NCBI GenBank assembly: GCA_965218625.1
Contig: CBDCLG010000017.1
Location: 310,001 to 374,000, forward strand
Direction of reading: 5' to 3'
Length of the DNA: 64,000 nt
From: Bin5 sp965218625
GTDB lineage: Bacteria; Chloroflexota; Anaerolineae; Caldilineales; Caldilineaceae
A model generated the notes under the pieces. It saw only the letters and a list, made by a program, of their open reading frames with translations. It made no database searches and had not been told where the DNA came from. The position numbers and the translations under genes were made by a program. Below are positions 24,781 to 32,823 of this stretch, piece by piece (position 1 is the stretch's first letter; every line of letters starts with the position of its first letter).

Positions 24781-25801
24781 GAACGGAATCCGTCACAGCC
24801 CGGCCATCCACGCGCCGGGGGAACGTCAGATCACCTTCAGTCAGGCCATTCACGAAGCGGTTTCCGAGGAGATGGCGCGCGACGAGCGCGTCTTCGCCAT
24901 CGGTGAAGATATCGCCGTGGCCGGCTCGGTATTCAAGGTGTTCGTGGGCCTGTTTGAAAGATTCGGCCCGGAACGGGTGATCGATTCGCCCATTTCGGAG
25001 GCGGGCATTGCCGGCATCGGTGTGGGCGCGGCCATGACCGGTATGCGGCCGATTGTGGACATCATGTTTTGTGACTTTGCCACCCTGGTGATGGACCAGT
25101 TGATCAACCAGGCGGCCAAGACCCACTACATGTCCGGCGGCAAGCTGACGGTGCCGATGGTCATGCGGACGACCTTGGGGGCCGGTAGCCGCACTGCCGC
25201 CCAGCACAGCCAGTCTCTGCATGCGCTCTTCAGCCACATTCCCGGCCTGAAGGTAGCGATACCGGCCACGCCCTACGACGCCAAAGGGCTGATGAAGAGC
25301 GCCATCCGCGACGACAATCCGGTCGTGGTGTTCGAAGACAGGGCGCTCTTCAGCCAGAGCGGGCCGGTGCCGGAGGAGGAGTATACCCTGCCCCTGGGCC
25401 AGGCGGACGTCAAGCGAACGGGCGACGACATCACAATTGTCGCGACCAGCTCGATGGTGTACGCTGCCCTGGAAGCGGCTGAAAGGCTGGCCGCGGCCGG
25501 CATCAGCGCAGAGCTGATCGATCCCCGCACGACGTCCCCCCTGGACACCGAGACACTGATTCAGTCCGCCCGCAAGACCAGCCGGGCGCTTGTCGTCGAC
25601 GAGGGCTACCGGCGGTATGGCGTCACCGGTGAAATCGCCTCGGTCATCGCCGACGGCGCCTTCTACCATCTCGACGCCCCGGTAAGACGCATCGGCGCCA
25701 TGGACGTGCCGGTACCGTTCTCGCCGGCGATGGAGGACTTGACGATCCCCAATGTCGACAACGTTGTCGAGACGGCCAAGGCCATGTGCGGGGCGGGATG
25801 A
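24767..25801 (+). CDS. TPP-dependent dehydrogenase E1 component, beta subunit
   Basis: A 344-residue transketolase-like beta subunit. Start at ATG 24767, preceded by GAGGTGGAG inside the alpha gene, giving a 14-base overlap that couples translation. Family landmarks are TFSQAIHEAVSEEMARDERV, GEDIAVAGSVFK, ERVIDSPISEAGIAGIGVGA, YMSGGKLTVPMVMRT, QHSQSLHALFSHIPGLKV and the C-terminal DEGYRRYGVTGEIA. The Glu in GEDIA is the usual cofactor-activating residue. It forms the alpha2-beta2 E1 with the upstream product. Together with the aldolase and kinase downstream it suggests a small-molecule catabolic cluster. Confidence 0.9.
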   Translation: MSTLENGIRHSPAIHAPGERQITFSQAIHEAVSEEMARDERVFAIGEDIAVAGSVFKVFVGLFERFGPERVIDSPISEAGIAGIGVGAAMTGMRPIVDIMFCDFATLVMDQLINQAAKTHYMSGGKLTVPMVMRTTLGAGSRTAAQHSQSLHALFSHIPGLKVAIPATPYDAKGLMKSAIRDDNPVVVFEDRALFSQSGPVPEEEYTLPLGQADVKRTGDDITIVATSSMVYAALEAAERLAAAGISAELIDPRTTSPLDTETLIQSARKTSRALVVDEGYRRYGVTGEIASVIADGAFYHLDAPVRRIGAMDVPVPFSPAMEDLTIPNVDNVVETAKAMCGAG

Positions 25802-26127
25802 AATGCCCTAAGAGGTCGTTATGCCCGCATTGGGGATGGCGCAGGACGAAGGCGTTCTTCTGCGCTGACTGAAAAAGGAAGGCGAGTCCAGGTTGGCAGT
25901 GGTCGACCCTCTATTGGCCCACGTTTTGTTGTCCCTTTTGCCAGGCCATCGAAGGGGGACAGTCCTGGTGGCGCGCCTGAAGATTCCGGGACGCCTCGTC
26001 ACAGAAGCAGGCCCGTATCAGGAACTGTCGGAGATATGCGGACTTGAAGCGGCGGGTGCAGAGGCCGGGGCGTAAGCTGCCGGTCGCCTCAAGTCCTCAG
26101 TTTTCCAGTTAGAGGAGAGGCAACACA
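25802..26127. other. Intergenic region, no gene seen
   Basis: About 325 bases between the E1 beta gene and the aldolase gene. Short frames on both strands lack ribosome-binding sites and recognisable motifs. The last 20 bases hold the GAGGAGAGG ribosome-binding site of the aldolase gene. Confidence 0.4.
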
Positions 26128-26787
26128 ATGATGGACTACAGGGAAACACGAGAACATCTATTTTCTGTCGTGCATAAAGCCGTAGAGGCCGGGTTGATCC
26201 GGGCCGCGGTAGGCAACTTGAGCATGCGTACCCCGGATGGGCACGTTGCCATCACCCCGTCAGCCATTAAGTACGACCAGCTGAAACCTGAAGAGATCGC
26301 AATCGTCGACCTCGGCGGCAACCACGTCGACGGCCCTTGCAAAGCATCGTCTGAGACGCCTATGCATACGGCAATTTTGCGTAATTTGCCCGAGGTAGGC
26401 GCGATGTGCCATACACATTCGCCATTTGGGATGACTTTTGCCGTAGCGGGCAAAGCGATCGCGCTGGTCAATACAGAAGCGATGGGGATCGGCGCGCCGG
26501 TCCCGGTGGCGCCCTGGGCCAGCCCGGGCAGCGCGGCCGGCGGCGAGGTGACGGTCCCTCTTTTCAAGGAGCGCCCGGACCTGAAGGTCGTGCTGTTGCG
26601 GAACCACGGCGTGGTCGCGATCGGCGGGGATGCTGACGAGTCGTTCGACAACGCCTACAAGGCGGAAGTGGCCGCGCAGGTGTACTACCAGGCGCTGCAG
26701 ATTGGCGAACCGATCATTGTAACGCCGGAGCAGCTGCAGGAGGTGGTTGACAACTATGCCGCTTTTGACACAAAGGAGCGGACCTAG
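26128..26787 (+). CDS. Class II aldolase/epimerase (AraD/FucA family)
   Basis: A 219-residue zinc-dependent class II aldolase or sugar-phosphate 4-epimerase. Visible active-site features are VGNLSMR near residues 28-34 (phosphate binding), Glu76 in SSETPMH, the zinc ligands His95 and His97 in CHTHSPF, and His160 in RNHGVVAIG. Length is normal for FucA/AraD. GAGGAGAGG precedes the tandem ATGs at 26128 and 26131. The next gene is a pentulose-type kinase, so the pair probably phosphorylates a ketose and then cleaves or epimerises the ketose phosphate. Whether the substrate is a ribulose, fuculose or related phosphate cannot be told. Confidence 0.88.
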   Translation: MMDYRETREHLFSVVHKAVEAGLIRAAVGNLSMRTPDGHVAITPSAIKYDQLKPEEIAIVDLGGNHVDGPCKASSETPMHTAILRNLPEVGAMCHTHSPFGMTFAVAGKAIALVNTEAMGIGAPVPVAPWASPGSAAGGEVTVPLFKERPDLKVVLLRNHGVVAIGGDADESFDNAYKAEVAAQVYYQALQIGEPIIVTPEQLQEVVDNYAAFDTKERT

Positions 26788-26890
26788 TCGAAGGCAGGCG
26801 ATGAAACTGGACATGAGCGAGCGAGCTTCAGTCTGTCTTCCCGGGTGGACTCTTGTGTTTCACAGCTGAAGTTCTCCACAGGCAAATGGC

Positions 26891-28411
26891 ATGAACTCTT
26901 TCTTAAGCATCGATCTGGGCACAACCGGGCTGAAAGTCGCTCTGCTGACCGAGGCGGGGAAGATCGTAGGTTCCGAGTCCTGCGAATACCCGATTCTATC
27001 GCCGCGGCCGGGGTATGCAGAGCAGGACCCGGAGAGTTGGTGGACAGGTCTTGTGGCCGCTTGTCGGAGTCTTAAAAGCAGATACCCGACCGAGTTCGGT
27101 CAGATTGCAGGCATTGGCATTTGCGGGCAGATGCACACCCAGGTCTACCTGGACAAGGATGACCAGGTCCTCGGTCCGGCCATTACGTGGATGGACCAGC
27201 GGTCAAGCGATATTGTTGATACGATCAATGGGGACGCTGACTCGAAAGAGCTGGTCTTTGAGGAGACGCGAAATTTTGCCACCACGACCTATACGGCGCC
27301 CCAGGTTAAGTGGGTCAAGGACAATCAACCGGACGTGTGGCGTAGGACGAGGCGAATACTGATTGCCAAGGATTTTATCAAGTTCAGGCTGACCGGGCAG
27401 ATGGTTACCGATTATTCAGAGGCGAGCGGCACGTTGTTATTCGATGTTGAAAAGAGAAGATGGTCTGAAGCAATGTTCAGTTATTTCGGCTTTTCCGGGT
27501 CTCTGTTTCCCCGCGTAGGTCCTTCGGACGAGATTATCGGGCAGGTTACGCCTGAGGCATCTGAACTATGCGGCATAAGAGCGGGCACGCCGGTTGCCAA
27601 CGGGAGCGCAGACGGCGCGGCCTGTGGTTTGGGCGCGGGCGTGATCGATTCCGGACAGGTCGCTTTGGCGATTGGCACAGCGGGCGGGATTGGGGTCTGC
27701 TCAGACAAGCCGCTGGTCGATCCGCAAAACAGGACCACCTGTTGGTGCTACTGTGTACGCGACAGATGGAGTACCGTGGGCATGATACAGACCGCGGGCG
27801 CATCGCTCCACTGGTTTAAGAATGCCTTCGACAAAGACAACACCTCTCTCAGTTCCGGCGACATCTTTGAGCAGTACAATCAGATGGTCCAAGAGATCCC
27901 TGACGGTTGCGGCGGCCTGATCTTTTTGCCCTATCTGAATGGCGAACGCACACCCTATTGGGACTCTTCGGCGCGGGGCCTCTTTTACGGCATAAATCTG
28001 TCCTCCGAAAAGGCTCACTTTATCAAGGCCGTGATGGAGGGGGTCTCTTTTGCTTTGCGGCACAATTTGGAGACGATCGAATCCCTGGGTATCGAGGTCA
28101 ACCAGATCAGAGCGGTCGGCGGGGGGCTGAAAAGTCCCGTCTGGCTAGGCATACTGGGAAGAGTTCTGAGAAAACCGATTGTGACAATGAGCGTGCCGGA
28201 TTCGGCCAACCTGGGAAATGTTATTTTGTGCGGTAAAGCCCTGGGGATATATCCAACGCTGGAAGATGCTGTATCGAGGATGGTTACAGTTGAACGGCAG
28301 GTGAATTACACGACAGACAGTGAAGTCTACGGGAGGCAGTATCCCATCTTTCTGGAGCTGTATCAGCAGCTGAAGGAGACGTTCAGGCGTTCAGCTTCCG
28401 CACAAGGATAA
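26891..28411 (+). CDS. FGGY-family carbohydrate kinase (xylulokinase-like)
   Basis: A 506-residue two-domain sugar kinase. The N-terminal phosphate-binding loop is SIDLGTTGLK (Asp8, Gly10-Thr-Thr). GICGQMHTQVYLD and ITWMDQRS form the substrate pocket. Asp241 in NGSADGAACGLGAG is the likely catalytic base. The ATP-binding half has IGTAGGIGV, LPYLNGERTPYWDSSARG and the C-terminal AVGGGLKSPVWLGIL. This order and length fit XylB-type kinases; the exact ketose is not determined. There is no strong ribosome-binding site before ATG 26891. It is the last gene of the catabolic cluster; IS-derived sequence begins a few hundred bases later. Confidence 0.88.
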   Translation: MNSFLSIDLGTTGLKVALLTEAGKIVGSESCEYPILSPRPGYAEQDPESWWTGLVAACRSLKSRYPTEFGQIAGIGICGQMHTQVYLDKDDQVLGPAITWMDQRSSDIVDTINGDADSKELVFEETRNFATTTYTAPQVKWVKDNQPDVWRRTRRILIAKDFIKFRLTGQMVTDYSEASGTLLFDVEKRRWSEAMFSYFGFSGSLFPRVGPSDEIIGQVTPEASELCGIRAGTPVANGSADGAACGLGAGVIDSGQVALAIGTAGGIGVCSDKPLVDPQNRTTCWCYCVRDRWSTVGMIQTAGASLHWFKNAFDKDNTSLSSGDIFEQYNQMVQEIPDGCGGLIFLPYLNGERTPYWDSSARGLFYGINLSSEKAHFIKAVMEGVSFALRHNLETIESLGIEVNQIRAVGGGLKSPVWLGILGRVLRKPIVTMSVPDSANLGNVILCGKALGIYPTLEDAVSRMVTVERQVNYTTDSEVYGRQYPIFLELYQQLKETFRRSASAQG

Positions 28412-28737
28412 GTATACATCCATAATGAAGGGCGCTCATCTTTCTCTGCATTGCCTATTTGCGCGGCATGATGCCGGGGCTGGGGTCTATCGAGCGGATG
28501 CGGCGGAGCGATCACAGGTTCAACAGTAGGATGGCCGAAGACCGAATCTGAGACGCAAGGGTAGCCAAGCAAAGCCCTGGCAGGCGCGGCAGGCAGTCTT
28601 GAACGACAAGCTGGGGATTGCGATGGGGGGCGGCGAACGGTCTAGCCAGACCGAATTGGTCTGGATGTGTAGTGCAGGTCGAGGGAGTATGGGGAGGATA
28701 TGAGCAGGCGGATCGCAAGAGGCGGCAAACCGCCCGT
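28412..28737. other. Intergenic region, no gene seen
   Basis: Between the kinase gene and an IS tail. A short inverted phrase (CCAGACCGAATTGGTCTGG, about 28647-28665) can fold into a small hairpin but has no T-run. No coding sequence is supported. Confidence 0.4.
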
Positions 28738-28817
28738 TGCCGAGCAGAACCGGCCGCATTCGTCTGGATGCACCTTATTTTTCTCATTTCGTGGTCTACC
28801 GATTGGGGCTCACCATA
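28738..28817 (+). mobile_element. Tail fragment of the IS3-type element
   Basis: Only the last ~80 bases of the element family seen at 7021-7293 remain: codons for the end of the transposase (AEPAAFV-like, no stop at the usual place), then CACCTTATTTTTCTCATTTC and the outer end, which on the minus strand reads GGTGAGCCCCAATCGGTAGA. Just beyond, GTTCGTTGTCAAG is repeated at 28818-28830 and again at about 28839-28851. Confidence 0.65.
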
Positions 28818-28910
28818 GTTCGTTGTCAAGACAAAGTGGTTCGTTGTCAAGCGATGAATGCCAGAAGAACAGACGCAGCGCACTGAGCAGGGGACGCGGC
28901 GGGACGGCGA

Positions 28911-30044
28911 TCAGGGTGGTGGTTCCTCATTCGAGACGATTGTCTTTATGCGGGCGTTGAGCAAGTTCCAGCGTTGGTTGACTCGTTCGAGGTCACCCTC
29001 GGCGATGACCGTGGCTTGTTCGGCGTGGGCCTGGATGGCACGAGCGTATTCGGACTGATCGAGAACGGCATTTACTGATTGCATTTGTCCGTCGATTTCC
29101 GCTCTCAGTCTGATCTTGCCTGCTTCCTGATCCTCTGTGCGACTCAGGATATTCACGAATCCAACGAGGCTTTCATCGTGGCGCGGGCCCCGTTGGCGAA
29201 AGGCGCGCGCCGCCTCCCGCAATACAGGCGCATCATCTTTGGAAAAACGGATGACTTCGCGCGCTTTTGGCAGGGGCCGCGTGCGCGCCCAGACAAAGCT
29301 GACGTCCATTGTTGAGAAGGGCATGATCATCGTATCGAGAGCTTCGCAAAGGTTTGCGCTTACACCTTTGTCTACAACTTCTGCAAAGGCGTCGGATTCC
29401 CCGCCAATTGTACTTTCAATTGCTTGGCGGGCAGCTTTGAGGGAGCCGGCCAAGTGTCTGGTTATCCTGCGCTCAACGGAGTCGTCCGGAAGCTCTTCCG
29501 GCCTGGGAGCTAGAGTCAGTTGCAGCGGCGGAGGCACAACCGGGGAAAGCAGCGTGATAACATAGCTGCCCTGGTCGGTCTGCCCCAAGCGCATCTGACG
29601 CAGATATGCGCGCGCCTCTTGGTTGGCCCCTGCGCGAAAGAGAGGTTGCGGTCTGTAATAGGAGCAGGCAGCGGCAAGAACAATCTCGCTGGCTCCACGC
29701 ACGAAGTCGACCCCTTCGTTCATGGAAACTGTCCCATCATCGCTATCGGCTACCCGCATCCGGATAACGTCCCGGTCAGCTGTAACCAGGTTACGATAGA
29801 GGGTGAGTTCGTCCATACCGGCGACGCGTGCAAAGATCTCGATGAGAGTTGATACCACGCTTGCATAATCAGCGAGATTTTCCGTTCGCGGCAGGATGAT
29901 CTCCGGCAGCCCGTCGGCTACGTATATGTCAGAGAATTCACCGAAGGATTCCGCTTTTGACCATCCTTCGGCGCGGGCATAAGCCGAAAGCGCTGCAGGA
30001 GACACTGCCAACAACGCGTCTCTGTCCTGTATACTGGCTTTCAT
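28911..30044 (-). CDS. Hypothetical protein paired with a DUF4365 protein
   Basis: A 377-residue cytosolic protein with no signal or membrane segment. The N-terminal third has the motif GEFSDIYVADGLPEIILPRT, then SVVSTLIEIFARVAGMDELT. The centre is helical, and the C-terminal part contains GFVNILSRTEDQEAGKIRLR followed by a helical tail. No enzyme motif is recognised. Its ATG overlaps the stop of the DUF4365 gene by four bases (ATGA), so the two are translated together. It has the character of a partner or effector protein of a two-gene unit. The gene is GC-rich like the chromosome, so transfer, if any, was not from an AT-rich source. Confidence 0.65.
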   Translation of the reverse strand: MKASIQDRDALLAVSPAALSAYARAEGWSKAESFGEFSDIYVADGLPEIILPRTENLADYASVVSTLIEIFARVAGMDELTLYRNLVTADRDVIRMRVADSDDGTVSMNEGVDFVRGASEIVLAAACSYYRPQPLFRAGANQEARAYLRQMRLGQTDQGSYVITLLSPVVPPPLQLTLAPRPEELPDDSVERRITRHLAGSLKAARQAIESTIGGESDAFAEVVDKGVSANLCEALDTMIMPFSTMDVSFVWARTRPLPKAREVIRFSKDDAPVLREAARAFRQRGPRHDESLVGFVNILSRTEDQEAGKIRLRAEIDGQMQSVNAVLDQSEYARAIQAHAEQATVIAEGDLERVNQRWNLLNARIKTIVSNEEPPP

Positions 30045-30541
30045 TGGATGCTCCCTTGCCGAGACTGTTCCATCAACATGCGCAAATTGTCAACGTTGAA
30101 CAGATTCTGTTCAGGGATATGGACAGTGATGGACGACTCATTGTCCGTCTCATCATGGCCCCTAAGATTAAGCCAATAGGCTCTGCGCCGCAAGATAAGT
30201 TCACCGGTCGTTATTGTCAGCCACATTGCCTGGTCTCTTGGCAGATCGAGCACAACGAGCAGGCGCGGCGTTTGGCTTGGAATACACAGAAGATTATGGT
30301 TCTTTGACCTGAGCGGATAATGAAAAAATCCATTCGAAGGGTTGCCCAGGTTAATCGTTGCCTTCAACTGCAATGCAATGGCCGGGCGCATCTTTCCCCC
30401 AGCCTGAATGAGCATATCGATTCCATCCCTGTCCTTAGAATAGTGAGCAGTCGTAAATCCGGCGCGAGCGGCCACGGCCTGAACGTAGGCACGGGAAAGC
30501 TCTTCTTCAATGTCGGTTGAAGCCAGCAAGGAGTCGGTCAT
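30041..30541 (-). CDS. DUF4365-domain protein (Mrr-like nuclease fold)
   Basis: A 166-residue protein. Its start (SRAYVQAVAARAGFTTAHYS) is the family signature. The core has Asp42 in RDGIDMLIQA and Gln58-Leu-Lys60 in ALQLKATINL, the D...(Q)xK form of the PD-(D/E)XK fold also used by Mrr-type nucleases. The second half, with LLVVLDLPRDQAMWL and RRAYWLNLRG, completes the domain. It is encoded immediately upstream of the 377-residue protein, with a four-base overlap. A nuclease activity is likely by fold but unproven; the family is reported in association with defence and phage-related genes. Confidence 0.72.
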   Translation of the reverse strand: MTDSLLASTDIEEELSRAYVQAVAARAGFTTAHYSKDRDGIDMLIQAGGKMRPAIALQLKATINLGNPSNGFFHYPLRSKNHNLLCIPSQTPRLLVVLDLPRDQAMWLTITTGELILRRRAYWLNLRGHDETDNESSITVHIPEQNLFNVDNLRMLMEQSRQGSIQ

Positions 30542-30601
30542 ACGCAGGTCTCTGCGCTGCTCTTGCGTTTTAGTGCGACAGTCACAAGAGGCGAGATGAA
30601 G

Positions 30602-30780
30602 TGAGCCCTAATCTTTGGACCACAAGACGGGAAAGATACGGTGCATCCAGACGGCTGCGCCCGGCCTTGATCAGCAACGGGTGGTCTGCCGCTGCTTCTT
30701 GACCATCGTTCTGTCACTCCACAGACTGGGTGAACTGCTCCACTATACACCTTAACTTGTGGTCCAGTTTTTGGGGCCCA
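30602..30780. mobile_element. MITE-like deletion derivative of the IS3-type element (about 180 bp)
   Basis: Both ends are those of the IS3-type family of this window: TGAGCCCTAATCTTTGGACC at 30602 and, on the minus strand from 30780, TGGGCCCCAAAAACTGGACC. The flanks extend the symmetry (ATGAAG on each side). Internally only the first nine or so codons of orfA remain (MVKKQRQT on the minus strand, start near 30703), joined to the element's other end. With no transposase but both ends, this is a miniature non-autonomous derivative. Confidence 0.72.
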
Positions 30781-30919
30781 CTTCATTCCTTTCAACCGCT
30801 GACAACGGCCGGCCCGCCGACGGCCAGGCCGGCCCGTTCATCACCTTTCGGCTATTCGTTTTCAGATTTTGACCGGCGGATTCGGGACGAAGGCCTGGCA
30901 GTTGCCTGAAAGCCGGGCG

Positions 30920-31369
30920 CTAGCCCTGGTCGGCGCGCCAGGCTTCGCTGATGAGGCGGAAGATATCGGTCTCGGTGACGATGCCGATGGGCAGGAGATG
31001 CTCGCCGCGCGGGCCGGCGGGCTGAACGACGGGGATGCCGCTGATCTTGGTCTCCATGAACCTTTCCACCAGCTGGCCGATGGGCGCGTCCGGCTCGATC
31101 GTAAACACCTCGGCGGTCATCACATCGCGCACCGCCAGCCACTCTTCGCCGAAGCCCGGATCGTAGGGGCTGCGGGCTCCTTGGGCGGTGGCCGCTTCCA
31201 GCACATCTGCGTCGGTCACAATGCCGCAGATATAGCCGTCCTGGTCAACCACGATGATGCGCCGGACTCTGTTCTCCTCCATCAGCCCGGCGGCATCTGA
31301 GGCCAGCGCGTCCGGCTCAATGGTGATTACGGGCGAACTCATGATCTCGCTTACCAGTCTGCGGTGCAT
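30920..31369 (-). CDS. CBS-domain pair protein
   Basis: A 149-residue protein consisting of two CBS motifs, which usually bind adenine nucleotides. The first is VSEIMSSPVITIEPDALASD...RRIIVVDQDGYICGIVTDAD; the second is VRDVMTAEVFTIEPDAPIGQ...GIPVVQP followed by GIVTETDIFRLI. I start it at ATG 31369 because GGAG lies 6 bases upstream; ATG 31381 is an alternative. It follows another CBS gene by 38 bases, on the same strand as tsaE. A role as an energy- or ligand-sensing regulator is an inference from the domain. Confidence 0.82.
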   Translation of the reverse strand: MHRRLVSEIMSSPVITIEPDALASDAAGLMEENRVRRIIVVDQDGYICGIVTDADVLEAATAQGARSPYDPGFGEEWLAVRDVMTAEVFTIEPDAPIGQLVERFMETKISGIPVVQPAGPRGEHLLPIGIVTETDIFRLISEAWRADQG

Positions 31370-31407
31370 GGTTGGCTCCATAGGATAGTGGGTCAGGGGC
31401 GACCGGG

Positions 31408-31833
31408 CTAGGAAGAGCGCTCGACGACGAAACGCAGCAGGTCGGTGGTGGTGATGATGCCGACGACTTTGCGGTCGGCGACGACGGGCAGGCCGCTGAT
31501 TCTGTTTTCCAACATGAAGCGGCAGGCGGTATGGATAGAGCTGTCGGGCGCGACGGTGACCGGGTCGGGGGTCATGGCGTCGCTGACAGGCAGTTTGGCC
31601 CAGAAGTAGTTGATTTCGAAAAGGCTGAGGGTCGAGACGGTGGAGGGCGCGGCCTGGCGCAGGTCGCCGAGACTGACGATGCCGATCAGGTGGCCGCTTT
31701 CGTTGACGACGGGGAGGCGGCGGCAGCGATACTCGGCCATGAGGTCGCGGGCGTCGGCGAGAGAGTCCTCGCTGTGGCAGGTGTAGGGGTTGGGGGTCAT
31801 CCAGTGCTGGACCTGGCTGCTATCCGGGGGCAC
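31408..31833 (-). CDS. CBS-domain pair protein, overlapping tsaE
   Basis: A 141-residue two-CBS protein: VQHWMTPNPYTCHSEDSLAD...RRLPVVNESGHLIGIVSLGD, then VSDAMTPDPVTVAPDSSIHT...ISGLPVVADRKVVGIITTTD. I use GTG 31833, which has GGAGG 6 bases upstream and overlaps the end of tsaE by 14 bases. A longer frame to 31965 would read through tsaE in another frame and has Pro/Arg-rich shadow composition. It is a paralogue of the next gene. The overlap suggests translational coupling with tsaE. Confidence 0.8.
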   Translation of the reverse strand: MPPDSSQVQHWMTPNPYTCHSEDSLADARDLMAEYRCRRLPVVNESGHLIGIVSLGDLRQAAPSTVSTLSLFEINYFWAKLPVSDAMTPDPVTVAPDSSIHTACRFMLENRISGLPVVADRKVVGIITTTDLLRFVVERSS

Positions 31834-32596
31834 GGGCGCCTCCGCGGCAGTGGTCGGGGGCCGGCGGTGGGGATGCCTCCTGGGAACGGGCGCTTGCGGT
31901 CTGCAGCGCGGCCAGCAGGGCGCGGCTGGAGGGACCGCCGGCGCAGAAGCGTAAGGTCCGCTCATCTGCGGCTGCGATTTGGCCTTTCCGTTGCCTGTGC
32001 GGGGGGCTGACGAAACGGAGCGTCAGGCGGTCATCCGGCAACAGATCGCTGATACGGTCGGCCCATTCGATGGCAACGACGTGGGTCATGGCGGGTTGCG
32101 GAGGCCCTGCCTCGCGGGCGGACGGTTCGTCTTCGACGGGGTCAAAGATATCGTCGATGCCCAGCCCGTGGAGCTGAAGCGCGAGGGCGTCGTCCGGCCC
32201 GGCCTGGTCTGGCGCGGGGTTGGGCGGTTGGGCGGGATCGACTGCGAGCCGGTAGCTGTCAACATGGAAGAGGCGCAGGTCTTGCGCGGGGGCTGGGTAC
32301 TCGTTGATCAAGGTGAATGTAGGGCTGGTGATACGCGCTTGCAGGCCCAGTCCGCGGGCCAGACCCTGTGTGAATGTCGTTTTGCCGGCGCCCAGGTCGC
32401 CGACCAGTCCGATGACGACGGATTGCGAGGCGTGAGGCGATCGCTTTTTCTGCTCGATTATCGTCTGACCCAGCAGTTCGCCGAGGCTCTTTGTTTCCAG
32501 CGGAGAAGAGGATATGATTTGATCGATAGATGACCCAGAAGGGTGAATTTCCGGCGTTATTTCCCGTTCAGAAAGGAGGCTGCGACCGTCGTTCAC
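31820..32596 (-). CDS. tsaE: tRNA threonylcarbamoyladenosine biosynthesis protein TsaE
   Basis: An ATPase of the t6A tRNA-modification complex (with TsaB and TsaD). The Walker A motif is IGLVGDLGAGKTTFTQGLAR. The family's ITSPTFTLINEYP, LFHVDSYRL and VVAIEWADR (Walker B-like) segments follow. The C-terminus is longer than usual, with insertions rich in Asp/Pro between the DSYRL and EWADR blocks and a ~60-residue tail. The start is not clear: the frame is open to 32809, overlapping the divergent gene, and GTG 32596 is my best guess, so the 5' end may be off by tens of codons. Cytoplasmic, and essential in most bacteria. Confidence 0.82.
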   Translation of the reverse strand: MNDGRSLLSEREITPEIHPSGSSIDQIISSSPLETKSLGELLGQTIIEQKKRSPHASQSVVIGLVGDLGAGKTTFTQGLARGLGLQARITSPTFTLINEYPAPAQDLRLFHVDSYRLAVDPAQPPNPAPDQAGPDDALALQLHGLGIDDIFDPVEDEPSAREAGPPQPAMTHVVAIEWADRISDLLPDDRLTLRFVSPPHRQRKGQIAAADERTLRFCAGGPSSRALLAALQTASARSQEASPPPAPDHCRGGARAPG

Positions 32597-32823
32597 CCAG
32601 GTGGTCTCTGATCTGTCCGGCGCCCGGTGCGTCGTCGTGCGGCGGGCCAAAGTCGGGGACTGCGTACCGAAATACCCTCTTGTGTTGGCGATTGTACCCC
32701 CCACGTTCCGCAAAGACAAATACGAATTCTTTCGCGTTCCTGTTACAATAGTTGTTAGCGGTCGGTGGATGTATCCGCCGCCGGCCACCAGCGACCAAGG
32801 ACGTACCACCAGCCTCTGTCTTT

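Noticed and set aside
30800..30835. Terminator hairpin after the CBS gene (GGCCGGCC arms)
   Set aside because: Arms pair well, but on the relevant minus strand no T-tract follows.
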